Positions 24,036-34,297 of a stretch of DNA of 64,000 nucleotides are shown piece after piece. Origin of the DNA: Palaemon carinicauda (taxonomy: Eukaryota; Arthropoda; Malacostraca; Decapoda; Palaemonidae); contig NC_090736.1 of assembly GCF_036898095.1 (NCBI RefSeq), forward strand, positions 10,837,395 to 10,901,394, read 5' to 3'. Within the stretch, counting starts at the first letter, position 1; each line of letters begins with the position of its first letter. The position numbers and the translations under genes were made by a program. The notes below the pieces were generated by a model. That model searched no databases. It saw only the letters and a list, made by a program, of their open reading frames with translations, and was not told the DNA's origin.

Positions 24036-25160
24036 CAAAGCACCTCAGGTTTTCACAAGGGATTTCTCCTTGGTGTCAACCTGACCCCACAAGAATGGCA
24101 TACGTCTGTTAAGATCCTTGGACGACTGGCTATTTTTCCAACACCAAGACAGACTTTTCGAGTTTTGCCGCAATCTGGGGATTGTGGCAAGTCTCTGGAA
24201 GTCATCCCTGAAGCCAACACAAACTGCTATACCTAGGAATGATACTAGTCACCAGACTAGGCAGGTCTTTCTGTAAGAGAGCAGAATACAGAGACTGAAG
24301 AAGGTGGTAAGCCCCTTCTTGCTACCTGTCTCGCTACCAGCACAGTGACTCCATTTAATAGGCCATCTATCCTCCTTGGAGTGCCTGGTGACCAGTAGAT
24401 GACTACGCATATGGTTTCTTCAGTGGGAGCTGAAATCCAGTTGGGTCCAGTAAGGACCCATCAGACCTTCAACATGACCAAAAAGAAACCAGAAGTTGTG
24501 GGCATCAAATACCAACTGCCTCAAAGGGGGTAGATCTTCATTCTTCTCCCTCAGAATTGATGCTCTTCACTGGTGAATCAAAAGAAAAGGGGGCCGCCTC
24601 GCAGGTTGTATCACACAGCCTACGGACTCTGGTCTGAGTCCAAGCAACATCGCCACATAAACCTCCCATGAGGTTGGCCTTTCTAGCTCTCCAGCAGGTC
24701 TAGCAAGACACTCCCTGGTGTTGATGAGCGACAACACCCAGGAAGTGGTGTATGTAAACGAACAAAGAGGTGCCTCCATAGCACCTATGCCAACTAGCTG
24801 ACAACTCAGTGCCCTATCATTCCGGGCAAGAAAAATGTTCTCGTGGACAATCTGAGCAGAGTGACTCAGATAGTTGACTCCAAATGGTCTTTGGATAATC
24901 AGGTACCCAACAGAGTCCAAACTTTGTGGGGTTTGCCAACAGTAGACCTGTCTGCGATGCCTCTGAACAACAAGCTTTCGAAGTACTGTTCACCAGTACT
25001 GGATCTCCGAGCACTTTGGCTAGATGCTTTTCAACAACTATGGGACAACATAGATGTCTACAATTTACCCCCATTTTGCCTAGTGAGAACATTACTCTAC
25101 AAGGTAACAGCATCGAACAACCTACCAACGACCTTCATAGCTCCTCTATGGCACCCCACA
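24036..25160 (+). pseudogene. DIRS RT (second part) and RNase H (copy B)
   Basis: RT resumes with APQVFTRDFSLVST and the catalytic box reads RSLDDWLFF, with Ser in place of the usual Tyr. RNase H follows with several frame changes. Near 24840-25090 an open stretch reads VDNLSRVTQIVDSKWSL, LWGLPTVDLSAMPLNNK and YNLPPFCLVRTLLYK, the conserved segment between RNase H and recombinase in DIRS elements. The enzymes would make cDNA and degrade the RNA template. Stops prevent a complete product. Confidence 0.82.
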
Positions 25161-25379
25161 GATGCGTTTCAGACCTTCTACACCTACTCAAAGAGGTCCC
25201 AAGAAAACTCCCTCCATGTCATGACCTACTCAGCCACACGTAAAGATTTACCACAATGCTGTAGAGTCCCTCTGTCTTCATCCCTGGAGGTTATCCAGCC
25301 TCTCCTCATGAAGAGAGGCTCTGTTGCAAAAAGGATGTCTAGGTACCTCAGGGAATCTTCATCTGCAGCATTTCAGGCA

Positions 25380-26075
25380 AAGTGGGCAATCTTCTGAGGC
25401 TGGTATCGTGGAAGGAGCATCTCTCCTCTCGACACCACTACCTCCGTGATAGTGGAGTTTCTCCTGTACCTTAAGGGGGAAAAGCTCCTCTCGGTCTCAG
25501 TGGTGAAAAGCTATCGCTCAGCCTTGACTCTTGCCTTTAGACTGAAAGGAGTTAATATTTCCTCATCTTTGGAATTGTCTTTCCTCATACGAAGTTTTGA
25601 GCTTACCAGTCCTCAGCCTTCACCTGACTCTTAAAACAGTCTTCCTGGTAGATCTGGCCTTGGCCAAGAGAATAAGCGAACTTCATGGTCTTTCCTATGA
25701 CGTTTCCCTTCCGAGGAGATGCTACTTCAGGACCCTGTCTCCGAGTGTGCAGATAATTTATCAGCACGGAGAAGGTCAAAAGGAGAATCGTAATAAATAC
25801 ATCTCAGCATGGATTCGCAAGATCAGAGACCTGGACTTGAATCCTGTTTCTCCTTTGCGGACGTAGAAACCTAGAGCTCACGATGCTAGGGGCATTAGTA
25901 TGTCCCTAAGCATTCAAGAGAAACTACTCTGTGGTGCAGGTTTTTCAGGTGGGTGGTTGGAAGAGTCGGATGACCTTCACCGTCCATTACCTGCAAGATG
26001 TAACACCCCCAGATTATAAAGAAGTTCTCCATCGGATTTGTGATGGCTGTAAAACAAATGGTTTAAACACCTCAA
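25380..26075 (+). pseudogene. DIRS tyrosine recombinase (copy B)
   Basis: The N-terminal DNA-binding part reads VVKSYRSALTLAFRLKG (about 25500). The catalytic domain has LALAKRISELHGLSYDV with the first Arg (about 25660), RAHDARGISMSL with the H-x-x-R pair (about 25875), and FTVHYLQDV with the nucleophilic Tyr (about 25995). All core residues are therefore visible, but they lie in frames broken by a stop at 25866 and frameshifts near 25630 and 25960. In active elements this enzyme integrates a circular cDNA without target-site duplication. Confidence 0.85.
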
Positions 26076-26539
26076 GCTCTATAAGGGACAAGTAGCAGAT
26101 GGTGGAGGGCAGACATTACCAAGCATTAAAACTGGGATAAATGATAAGAGTGACTGACATCTTCTTGCCTTCATCTTCCCCTTTCTTGAGGTACAGCACC
26201 TACGGCACACTGCAAGCTGGCCTCTGCTGTCAGTAGGTTTGACCATTTCCCTTGTGTAATCTAATATAAGCTAATACTGTATATATATTGTCTCCATTTC
26301 CCCTAGGGAGGTGGGAATTTGGCAATCCATTGGTTTGTTCAAGGAATTCCTAGGACTCTAAGAATTCTTACCAGGAGAAGTTACAGTGCTAAGTTATCAC
26401 ACAATCACATGGGTTGCTAAGGCCGTTAATGCGTACACATACACGTTAGTTTAGCGAGGTGTCTGAGTGATTTCTCTACAAGATAGTGTGTACCAAGGAG
26501 GAGCATCCTGGGTCAAAAACTGGCAAATTGGTTAGGACT

Positions 26540-26940
26540 TCCACCCACCTTAGGGCGAGTTTTCCCTAATAAAGAGCGAAAGTGTTTGTATTAGTGACGA
26601 AACAGATTCTAAAGAAATTTGTATTTTTTCTTATGATAAAAACCTTGAGTTCTTTATACAAATTTATCCCACCAACACCTATTCCCCTCCAAGTCCTGCC
26701 TGCAATTAAAAGTGAAGATAGAACACTGGTGTGTGTGTGTGTGTGTGTGAGCAGGGTAGCAGGTAGTACCAGTGGTGGGGTAGTTATACCTCGCTAAAAT
26801 TTTAGTTTTATAATCAAGTCTTCCAGCTTTGCCAAAAGTATATTTCCTAATAAAGAGCTTAAGATTTGCATCATTAGGAAAAATACAAATTTCATCAAAT
26901 TTGTCATTTTTCCTAGCTATACAAACCTATGACCTTTAAA
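26540..26940 (+). repeat. Right terminal region of DIRS copy B
   Basis: Two mutually inverted segments (about 26565-26680 and 26830-26935, both with CCTAATAAAGAGC and AAATACAAAT words) flank a (GT)n tract. The inner part pairs with the left end at 8060-8345. The outer edge carries ATTTTTCCTAGCTATACAAACC, a tip motif also found at the ends of the other DIRS copies. Confidence 0.7.
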
Positions 26941-27860
26941 ATATGGAATATTTTCTGCAGAGACAGAAAGGCCATTGTAATCCATAACAACGTAGTTAGC
27001 GACAGGTGGTGAGTGCATACGAATAGCCCCATCCACCCATCTATCAAAGACTCAACGCTTTTGACCTTAGAGGGCTGGTTGAGTTGGAAAGTTTAAAATT
27101 AAGACTCGGGCTGGTATTCTAGGAAAATTAGAAATTACTCTTAAATTTTGGTCCTTTGGGCATTCAAACTTTTCCTCCTTTAAAATAGGGAACTTACTTA
27201 TTGGTGAGTAGGAAGTCCCCCTACAACCGAATTGGTTGGTTCCTCCACTAACCTGGAAGGCCTGTCTCCTTGGTCACTGTACAAAAGTAAAGAAGATGGC
27301 CCCATTGTACAGATTTGTCGGTTGATAGGGCCTAGATAGTACTTGATGGATATCTGGTATCTGGTCAATGAAAGAATCTTTCCTCCCCAAAGCAAATATG
27401 CACTATGGAAATAAATACCTGGTGTAAGTCCAAGGATAGGAATTCATTTCACCATCCTCCCCCCCCCCCCTTGTAAAGGGAGGATGGGGAGAACTACTAT
27501 TTGCAGATCTAGTCTAACAATAATGTTCAGGAAAGTAGCTTACCAATATTAACGGTACAAAAGCTTCACCCCCAAGTAACGGAAGGAAAGAATAGGCAGA
27601 AGAGCCCGTCATTCTACCTTTTATCCCGACTTACATCTAATATGTTATCATAGACAAAATGCTTCCTGTCCCATATGGGAAATGGCTTGATGACACAGAG
27701 CCAAGAACAAAAGTGTTGAAGGACTTGTGGGGACCATCTGCCATACCATGAATTTTTTTTTTCTAATTATTCAAAACACAATTTCTAAAGATGTTTTCGA
27801 CATATATGATACCATCATCATATAAAAAAATTCAAGTTATTTGATAAAAAAACTGATATA
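26941..27860. other. Unclassified noncoding stretch
   Basis: No ORF with a domain is present. It has a C-rich run of about 12 near 27462 and moderately GC-rich text that resembles terminal regions of DIRS elements. It may be another retroelement end. Confidence 0.3.
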
Positions 27861-28291
27861 CAGTGGAACCTCTACATACGATTGTTCCAACATCCTAAGT
27901 AAAATTCCATCAAATTTTTGTCTCGACACCCAAAGTAATGCTCCAACATCCGATGTAGATCTTGTTTACGCCGGTGGACGGCAGCACGTAAGAGGGACGC
28001 CATTGAGCGTCGAGTGCTCTGTTCTCTGTTCTTGTGTGTATTGTGTGGTTGTCCTCTGTTTGGTCTGCTATTAACAGTGCTTATTTTCTTCCTTTTCTCA
28101 CATTTCCTTTTTGATTTTACCTATAATCATGGTGCCTAAGAAGCTAAGTTTCAGTACGTACAGGTAGTGGTGAGAAAAGGAAGAAGGCAATTCTTTCATT
28201 AGAATTGAAGCAAGAAATTATAGAAAAACATGAGAGCAGTGTGCATGTGAGTGATATGGCTAAACAATATGGCCGGAATAAGCCTATGATC
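27861..28291 (+). mobile_element. pogo/Tigger-like DNA transposon, 5' fragment
   Basis: It begins with ACAGTGGAACCTCTACATAC, nearly the same terminus as the larger Tigger at 62735. After an A/T-rich 5' region, a start MVPKKLSFS is followed by a DNA-binding helix-turn-helix reading SLELKQEIIEKHESSVHVSD. The copy is cut within the helix-turn-helix at about 28291, where Gypsy sequence starts. Confidence 0.75.
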
Positions 28292-29844
28292 TGACCTTGT
28301 CAGTCCAGTTGTACCCATGTGTCTCAACACTCGGCAGTAGGTATAGTAATGATGCAGGAGACATTATTTTGTGCTCTTGTTGATACAGAATGCTCTTCTG
28401 TCTTTTAGTCAGGTGTGCAAGATCCAAGGAGCTCATCGTCATAGTCAATCTGTCATTAAGATGATCTACTCTGGGGTTCCTGCATCCAGAGTTTCACACT
28501 CCTATCTACCCTATAGGAGATGTTGGTCGGACCTGGAAGTACACCAGGGTTTGCTAGTGAAGCGGAACCCAGACGAATCACTAGTTCCAGTAGTCACCTT
28601 CAATAGCCTGATTGACCACGTTGCCGAGACACACCTCCAGAATGCTCACTGGGGGATCGGAAAAATGATTGCAATGCTCCGTCGACTCGTCTGGCACAGA
28701 TCTTTGATTAATGTAATCAGAGATATGTACCGGACATGTTGGGAATGTCAGACTTGTAAGGTCTCAAGGGAGGTGGTTGCCCCGCCAACCTTGAAAATAG
28801 TGACCTCTTCTCCTTTTGAATTGGTTGCTATGGACCTTGTGAGTCTCCTAATAACCAGTACTGGTTTTATTGGTTGTCTGATGGTAGTCGACCATTATTC
28901 CAATTGGGTGACAGCAGTGCCCATAAGGAATAAGGAGAGCAGTACGATATGCCAGGCGCTTAAAGACCAATGTTTTTCCTATTATTCCTCGTGTTCCAGC
29001 CCGGATATTGACTGATAACGGCTCTGAGTTTATTTCCCAGGAATTTACTGAATTGTTGGAGCGGAACAATGTTGTACATGTGAAAACAACTCTGTATAAA
29101 CCCTCTATTAATGGTGCAGTGGAGCGAGTTAATTGTACCATTGGTGAGTTACTAAGAGGGGAATCTCGGAAATGGGACCAGTACTTATCCCGGGCAGTTC
29201 TCAGCTACAACCATTCCCACCCCACTGAGATTGGCTGTACTCCAGCTGAAAACATACTGAAGGGTGCTCATGATGTTGATAGTACCCCATTGCTGTCAGC
29301 AAAAACGAGAGACCCATGGGCTGAAGGACATCCTCGGTACAAACCGTTTAAAGAGGGCTCTCTGGTGCTTAAGAAGGTGAATCTGTTGGGACACCTCCTG
29401 ACGAACAAGCTCATCCCTAGGTTTGAGGGGGTATTTCGTATTACTAAGGTACACGAGAATAAGGTCACCTATGGGCTGCAGAAACTGCCTGATGGTGAAC
29501 TGGTAAGAGCTCACCATATCCAGTTAAAAGCCTGGTTTGAACCTCCAGTTTATCTTAGGAGGCACTTTCTCTGGTATCCGAAGTGTCCTGATCCTGTAAC
29601 AGAGACTCTGAATAGTCCAGGAATCGTGGAGGATAGTCAAACTTCCTCTGAAGTCTCTGAAAGTTCTGGTTCTTGTAGTGATGGCTACTCCTATGGGGTG
29701 GCTGCAGTAGTGGCGTCCTACCTTTTGTCCCAAGATTGTAACAAGTCCCGACGACAGAGGAAAAGTCACTGTCCTACTAGAGCTATTACTCAGTCTAAGC
29801 CCATTCTTAAGCCAGCTAGAACTTACAAGAGAATAAAGCACTAG
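28292..29844 (+). pseudogene. Ty3/Gypsy-type integrase, 5'-truncated pol, one frameshift
   Basis: The zinc-binding HHCC domain is visible: HLQNAHWGIGKM with two His and CWECQTCK with two Cys (about 28632-28760). The catalytic core has VAMDLVSLL (first Asp), ILTDNGSEF (second Asp, about 29005) and NGAVERVN (Glu). A C-terminal region with KLIPRFEGVFRITKV resembles the GPY/F module. A single extra base in a T run near 28971-28975 shifts the frame between the first Asp and the second. RT and RNase H are absent; upstream is the Tigger fragment. Integrase inserts LTR-retrotransposon cDNA. Confidence 0.85.
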
Positions 29845-30726
29845 ATGCTTGGTTATATCCTCCAGAAAATTGATGAGACTCCTGTATTAAAGCCTGAATC
29901 GTTTCGAGATTGCTTGATCTTCCAACTGTGGGAGAACAGCCCCACTGAAATGTGTGAAACCCCAATTTTGTCTCCCGAATTGGTGGTTCACTCTCCTGTG
30001 CCTGAATATCCAACGCTCCAGTTTTTAGCTGCTTCTTTCCAAGAGGAAGGTGTCCTGCATCCTCCAGGGAGTTGGGAATTCTAGGAAGTTTCCAGTATTC
30101 CATTATAGGAACTAATTTCTCTTGGTTCCAAGAGAACTAGTCCAGATTGGTCAAGACCTTCTACTTTAGAAAGCCCTGTTTTCGAATCGGCAGTGTCTAT
30201 TCCTCCTGATTATGACTTTCTCGGCCTTTTGTCACCCGATTGTGACGACCGTCTGTCGCCTGAAGATCCCACCTCTAGTGGATTTAGTCACCCATGGACT
30301 AGGTCAAAAGGTCCTATTCTTGACCTACCTCTAGTTCAGCCTCAAGTCCTGAAGTGGAGACCTCGCCTCACTGACCAGATGAATACTACAGAGAGGGAAC
30401 CATCCACCATTCCTGAGTCACCTCAGAATTCAAACCCTTTCCAACATTCGGATGGTAGATGAAAACACCGGTCAGAGCTCGAGGCTGAAGTGGCACAGTC
30501 AGGTGTATCTAACCTGAACGCTACAACACTGTTTGGGTCGCCCAAAACACAACTTGGCCCTGAGTCATCGCCTGATTTTTCGGGATTTTTATTGTCCTCT
30601 TCTGAGTCTGCGGATTCTGTCTCTGGTTTACCTAAAAGAATTTTGATCACCCGAAAATACCAACTGTTATGCGAGGTTATCGATCAATTAAAGACACCCA
30701 GCTTGTACCTGGAGTCGCCAGCTTAG
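29845..30726 (+). pseudogene. Long in-frame tail downstream of Gypsy integrase
   Basis: The same reading frame as the integrase continues for about 880 bp, interrupted only by stops at 29842-29844, 30082-30084, 30106-30108 and 30460-30462, and closed at 30724-30726. The peptide is rich in Pro, Ser, Glu and Asp with repeated SP/PES motifs (SPELVVHSPVPEYP, DYDFLGLLSPDCDD) and no recognised domain. Either pol had a long acidic C-terminal extension or a separate third ORF started at the ATG immediately after the first stop. Confidence 0.5.
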
Positions 30727-31384
30727 CCTGTCTCTGGTGCTGCGAGAAATTAATATGGCTCGCCAGCCGATTGCTGAATCCCGGCGCATGTCCAGAGACA
30801 GAATTTTGATACTCAAAAGAATAACTATAAATCTCCCACTGAATTAATCTTTGTACAGTTTTTAAAGGAAGTTTTGATAATAATTACCCTTTTTTAATTA
30901 GTCATGTTTTGGCTCCCACATTGGGGTAGATAAAAGACTGGAGAATGGGACACATGGTGTGAGGAAATATTCATTTAGTCACGGTTTCTGTAATTGTCGC
31001 ATCAATTGTTGCACTGTAAATTGACCTTGACAGTTATAATAGATTTAATAAATTTTTATTATCCTGTAATACCTGTAGTCCAAAATCAATAAGTTTTGTA
31101 TTCTTTTAAATTGATTTTGGACTGCAATGAATGCAATTTATTTCTTGACAGATCATGACTGTATACCTGTAATGCTGAAATGTTTCACGATAATCTAATT
31201 TTTTGTTTTTAAATACTTTATCTCCATTTGTCTGGTAGTTTATCGTCTATTCCTATTGCTTTTTGTTATCTCAGTAAATTGTGAAATAATATATTGTACC
31301 TAATGTAAATTCATATAATTGGATATGTATCTGAAGGAAGGGATGATGAATTAAATCTTTAGTTGATCATCCTACCTTTTTACT
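30727..31384. other. Noncoding 3' region of the Gypsy remnant
   Basis: AT-rich sequence follows the last stop. It contains a perfect 13-bp inverted repeat, GTCCAAAATCAAT with its complement (31079-31091 and 31112-31124). No clear LTR boundary or matching second LTR was found. Confidence 0.4.
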
Positions 31385-31600
31385 AAATTTATTTTGGTCT
31401 GTAACCGAAATACAAACCACGCTATTTACATTGGGTTTGCCTTTTAGCGTAGCTGAAATGGCGAGCCATTAGAATTTAACGAGGGTGTATTACCCCCGCG
31501 CTAGTTAGCAGGGGGGTAGGGGAGTGGAAGCTAGCTACCCCTCCCCCCCCTCACACACCGGTGAACTGCTTCACTTCACTTTTGGCTCGGACAATGGACA
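31385..31600 (+). repeat. Left terminal inverted repeat of DIRS copy C
   Basis: It contains ACAAACCACGCTATTTACAT (pairs with 40703-40742) and the AATGGCGAGCCATTAG to GCTTCACTTC block (pairs with 40850-40985). The end of the block, CTTTTGGCTCGGA, is shared with DIRS copy B. Confidence 0.85.
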
Positions 31601-32366
31601 GACGTCTCTGTTTTTGTCCTCGCTTGGCAGCCATTGTTTGTTTTGTCTTTACTTAATCACTTACTTTTCTTTTACTCAATATATATGCAAACATTTTTTT
31701 GTGTTTATGTATATATTTGAGTATAGAAATCAGTAAGTTTCCTTTTCAGAGTTTGTGCTTGTGTGTGTAGTGTACGATATCTCCGTGGAGCCCTCGGCAG
31801 TTAGGCCACCATGGTGTAATTTCATGGGTCGCGATCGAGTTTGACTACTGTCTTTCTCTCTCTCTCTCTTGAGGTCGTTCACCCTTTTACTATGTTACTT
31901 TTACTACGTCTGAGTAGCTTCCTTCCCGTATGGGTGGGGTTGCTACGCCGTACGTTTTGTCTCAATTAGTTTATGAATCTAATTGTATTTGTTGATTTTT
32001 CAGCTTTGTAGAACGATTTCTTTCGGGGGTTTCATTCTTTCTATAGTGTTCATTCATTTTTAAATTACATAATTACATAGTTACATAATTATAATTGTTA
32101 TAATTCTGTTTTGGTTACAGCTCTCCTTCCGTGAGTGTAAATGGTTGTGAGGGCACGTGCCTGTTGTGTAATTCTTGTGTTCCTTTCCCTCAGGATTCCT
32201 CTTCGGAGCCTTCCCGGGGGAATGAATGTTAACTAATGATTTTTGTTTTTATTTTTCACAGTTACCGATCTAGTTCGTTTCTGTAATGTGACGACGGAGT
32301 GAGCTGTCTTGTTGGGGTCTGGGGATTCGGCTGTTGCTGCTTCCCCTATAGACCTTCATCAGGGGC
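31601..32366 (+). other. Leader of DIRS copy C
   Basis: This noncoding region lies between terminal repeat and gag and includes a (CT)n run near 31855-31870. No ORF is supported. A pyrimidine-rich stretch ending in TTTTTCACAG at about 32260 could be a splice acceptor but is untested. Confidence 0.45.
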
Positions 32367-33031
32367 ATGTCTCCTTCTCCTGGAAGTACTCCCGTGACGA
32401 TTAACAGCTCTCCAGTTCATTTTAGAACACTCAGGAGGCTCGCCTCCTTGGGTGGGGTACTTTCCTTTCGAGGGAAGTTTTCCTGTCCAGGCTTGAGTTT
32501 TTCCCCTTTGGGGGGTTCTTTTCTTGCCTTTTTTTCGTGCGACTATGCTCTTGGTGCTGAGCGGTCGCACCTGCAGTTATGCTCAAGGGACTGAGCAACT
32601 GCAGGAGCCCCTCTTCGGAGGATTGCTCTTTTTAGGTCACTGGCTGACCCGTCTATTCTACGAAGTGTTTCTCTTTCGTTCGCGAGAGAGTACTCATAGA
32701 GACTCCTCTTTGGAGGACTCTTCTGCTGTTGTTGCTGTTGGTTGCCTTCGCCGTAAAGCTCACCGTCCGCTACGTCGTAAGGGCCTCCCATCTCCCTATA
32801 AGGGTGCTAAGAGGCACCTTTTTGAATCTTCGTTTGCAGCCTGCAGCTCCTTCCTCTTTAGATCTCTCCGGGGATCGATCTCCAACAACTTCTTGACCTT
32901 CCGCCCCTGGTGCAGATGGACAGCAGTCTGGCCTCGTCTTCCGACGGACAACGGTCCCTTCGAAAGGGTTGCCTCCCACGGGGGTGCTTCCCTTGCGTGT
33001 CAGGGTTCCCCTGCGCGCCTTTCTGCAGTGT

Positions 33032-33118
33032 TCTCTCCTGCTCAGTGTTAGCGCACAGGCGCTCTCCTGCTCAGTGTTAGCGCACAGGCGCTCTCCTGCT
33101 CAGTGTTAGCGCACAGGC
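33032..33118. repeat. Three 29-bp tandem repeats
   Basis: Units beginning GCTCTCCTGCTCAGTGTTAG are repeated three times, identical except for the first base or two of the first unit. The period is not a multiple of three. Confidence 0.9.
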
Positions 33119-33821
33119 GCTCTCCTGGTCATCAGCGTTTTCCTGATCGCTAGCGCTCTCCTGTTCGCCAGCGCTCTCCTATTCGTCAGCGCTCTCCTGA
33201 TGATCGTCGCTGCTGTTCCTGTTGGTTCCTATTACGCGCCCTGTGCGCCCATGTTCGCCCACGCAATCTAGAACTTCGGTTCAGGTCTTGGACAAGGACT
33301 CTTCTTCTACGCACAGGATTCCACGCGTTGCCTTCTGCTCGCCAGCGATCACCAGCTCGCCAGCGACCACAGACGCGTCAACGTTCGCCTGCTCGTCAGC
33401 GATCTCCTGCGCGTCAACGATCGCCATCGATCTGCCACGCGTGTCAGGTCCCCTGGACACCATCAGTAGCGATCTAGCGCTCGCCTGCTGTGAACCACGA
33501 TCTCCGGTAGCAGAGTCTTGCCGTAGATCTTCCTCCTGATCGCCAGCGCTCACCTTTACTTTTGTCCTTCTGTGCGCCAGCTTTCTTCATTTGCCAGCGC
33601 ACATCTGCGCGCCCTTTCCTGCCACGCACCAATGGGCGCCAACGGTTTTTCCTGACCGTCCAGGATCGCCTGATTGACAGCTCGCTTCAGCGCTCACCTT
33701 CCTGATGCACCTGCGCGCCTTCTGTTTAGCGCGATGCGCGCTAACCATCCCTAGTCTCTTACGCGTTAGCGATCGCCTACGCGCCCGCGCGATTCTTCAC
33801 CTGCGCGCTAGCGTTTTGTTA

Positions 33822-34039
33822 ACGCACCACCGCTCGCCAACGCGCCGTCGCTTGCCAACGCGCCATCGCTTGCCGACGCGCCATCGCTTGCCAACGCGCC
33901 TTCACTCGCCTACGGGCCATCGCTCGCCAAGACGCGCCATCTCTCGCCAAGACGCGCCATCGCTTGCCAAGACGCGCCATCGCTCGCCAAGATGCGCCAT
34001 CGCTCGTCAACGCGCCATCGCCCGCCTACGCGCCATCGG
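33822..34039. repeat. Tandem repeats of 18 bp changing to 20 bp
   Basis: The unit CGCGCCATCGCTTGCCAA (18 bp) repeats from 33822 to about 33930. Four copies of a 20-bp version with two added bases (AAGACGCGCCATCGCTCGCC) follow, then the 18-bp form returns. Confidence 0.85.
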
Positions 34040-34136
34040 TCTTCCGACCGCCTGCGCTCACCCGCTCGCCCACGTGCCTGCGCGACCACACGCCCATGTG
34101 CCCGCGCACATGCGCTCCAATGTTCGCCAGCGCGCG

Positions 34137-34297
34137 AACCAACGGTATTCCATCGCGAGGAACAACTGTGTTCCGTCGCGCGAACCAACGGTGTTCCATC
34201 GCGCGAACCGACGGTGTTCCGTCGCGCGAACCGAAGGTGTTCCATCGCGCGAACCGACGGTGTTCCATCGCGCAAGCCTACGGTGTTCCATCGCGCG
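34137..34297. repeat. Seven 23-bp tandem repeats
   Basis: Units like AACCGACGGTGTTCCATCGC start at 34137, 34160, 34183, 34206, 34229, 34252 and 34275, an exact 23-bp period. A 23-bp period cycles through the three frames, and each frame stays open. Confidence 0.92.

Larger units (their letters stand above)
8060..26940 (+). mobile_element. DIRS-like retrotransposon copy B, about 18.9 kb with nested insertions
   Basis: The left end (8060-8345) and right end (26540-26940) are inverted copies of each other: CTCTTTATTAAGGAATATAC, TTTTGGCAAA, a TAGTACC...CCCC block and a (CA)n or (GT)n tract all recur in mirrored order. Between them are plus-strand RT (22.9-24.3 kb), RNase H (24.5-25.1 kb) and tyrosine recombinase (25.4-26.1 kb), as expected for a DIRS element. 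The gag region is largely missing. About 14 kb of later insertions separate the left leader from RT: an I-clade LINE, an inverted-repeat element, a piggyBac-like element, an LTR-like repeat and a SINE. All coding parts carry stops or frameshifts. Confidence 0.68.

Noticed and set aside
24843..25397. 184-residue ORF as an independent host gene
   Set aside because: It contains the VDNLSR and DLSAMPLNNK segments of the DIRS RNase H to recombinase region.
29008..29844. Intact host gene derived from Gypsy integrase
   Set aside because: Its N-terminal half is in another frame and the truncated element continues on both sides; no splice sites or host context support co-option.
33032..34297. CRISPR array
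   Set aside because: Repeats are directly adjacent with no unique spacers, and the window is eukaryotic.
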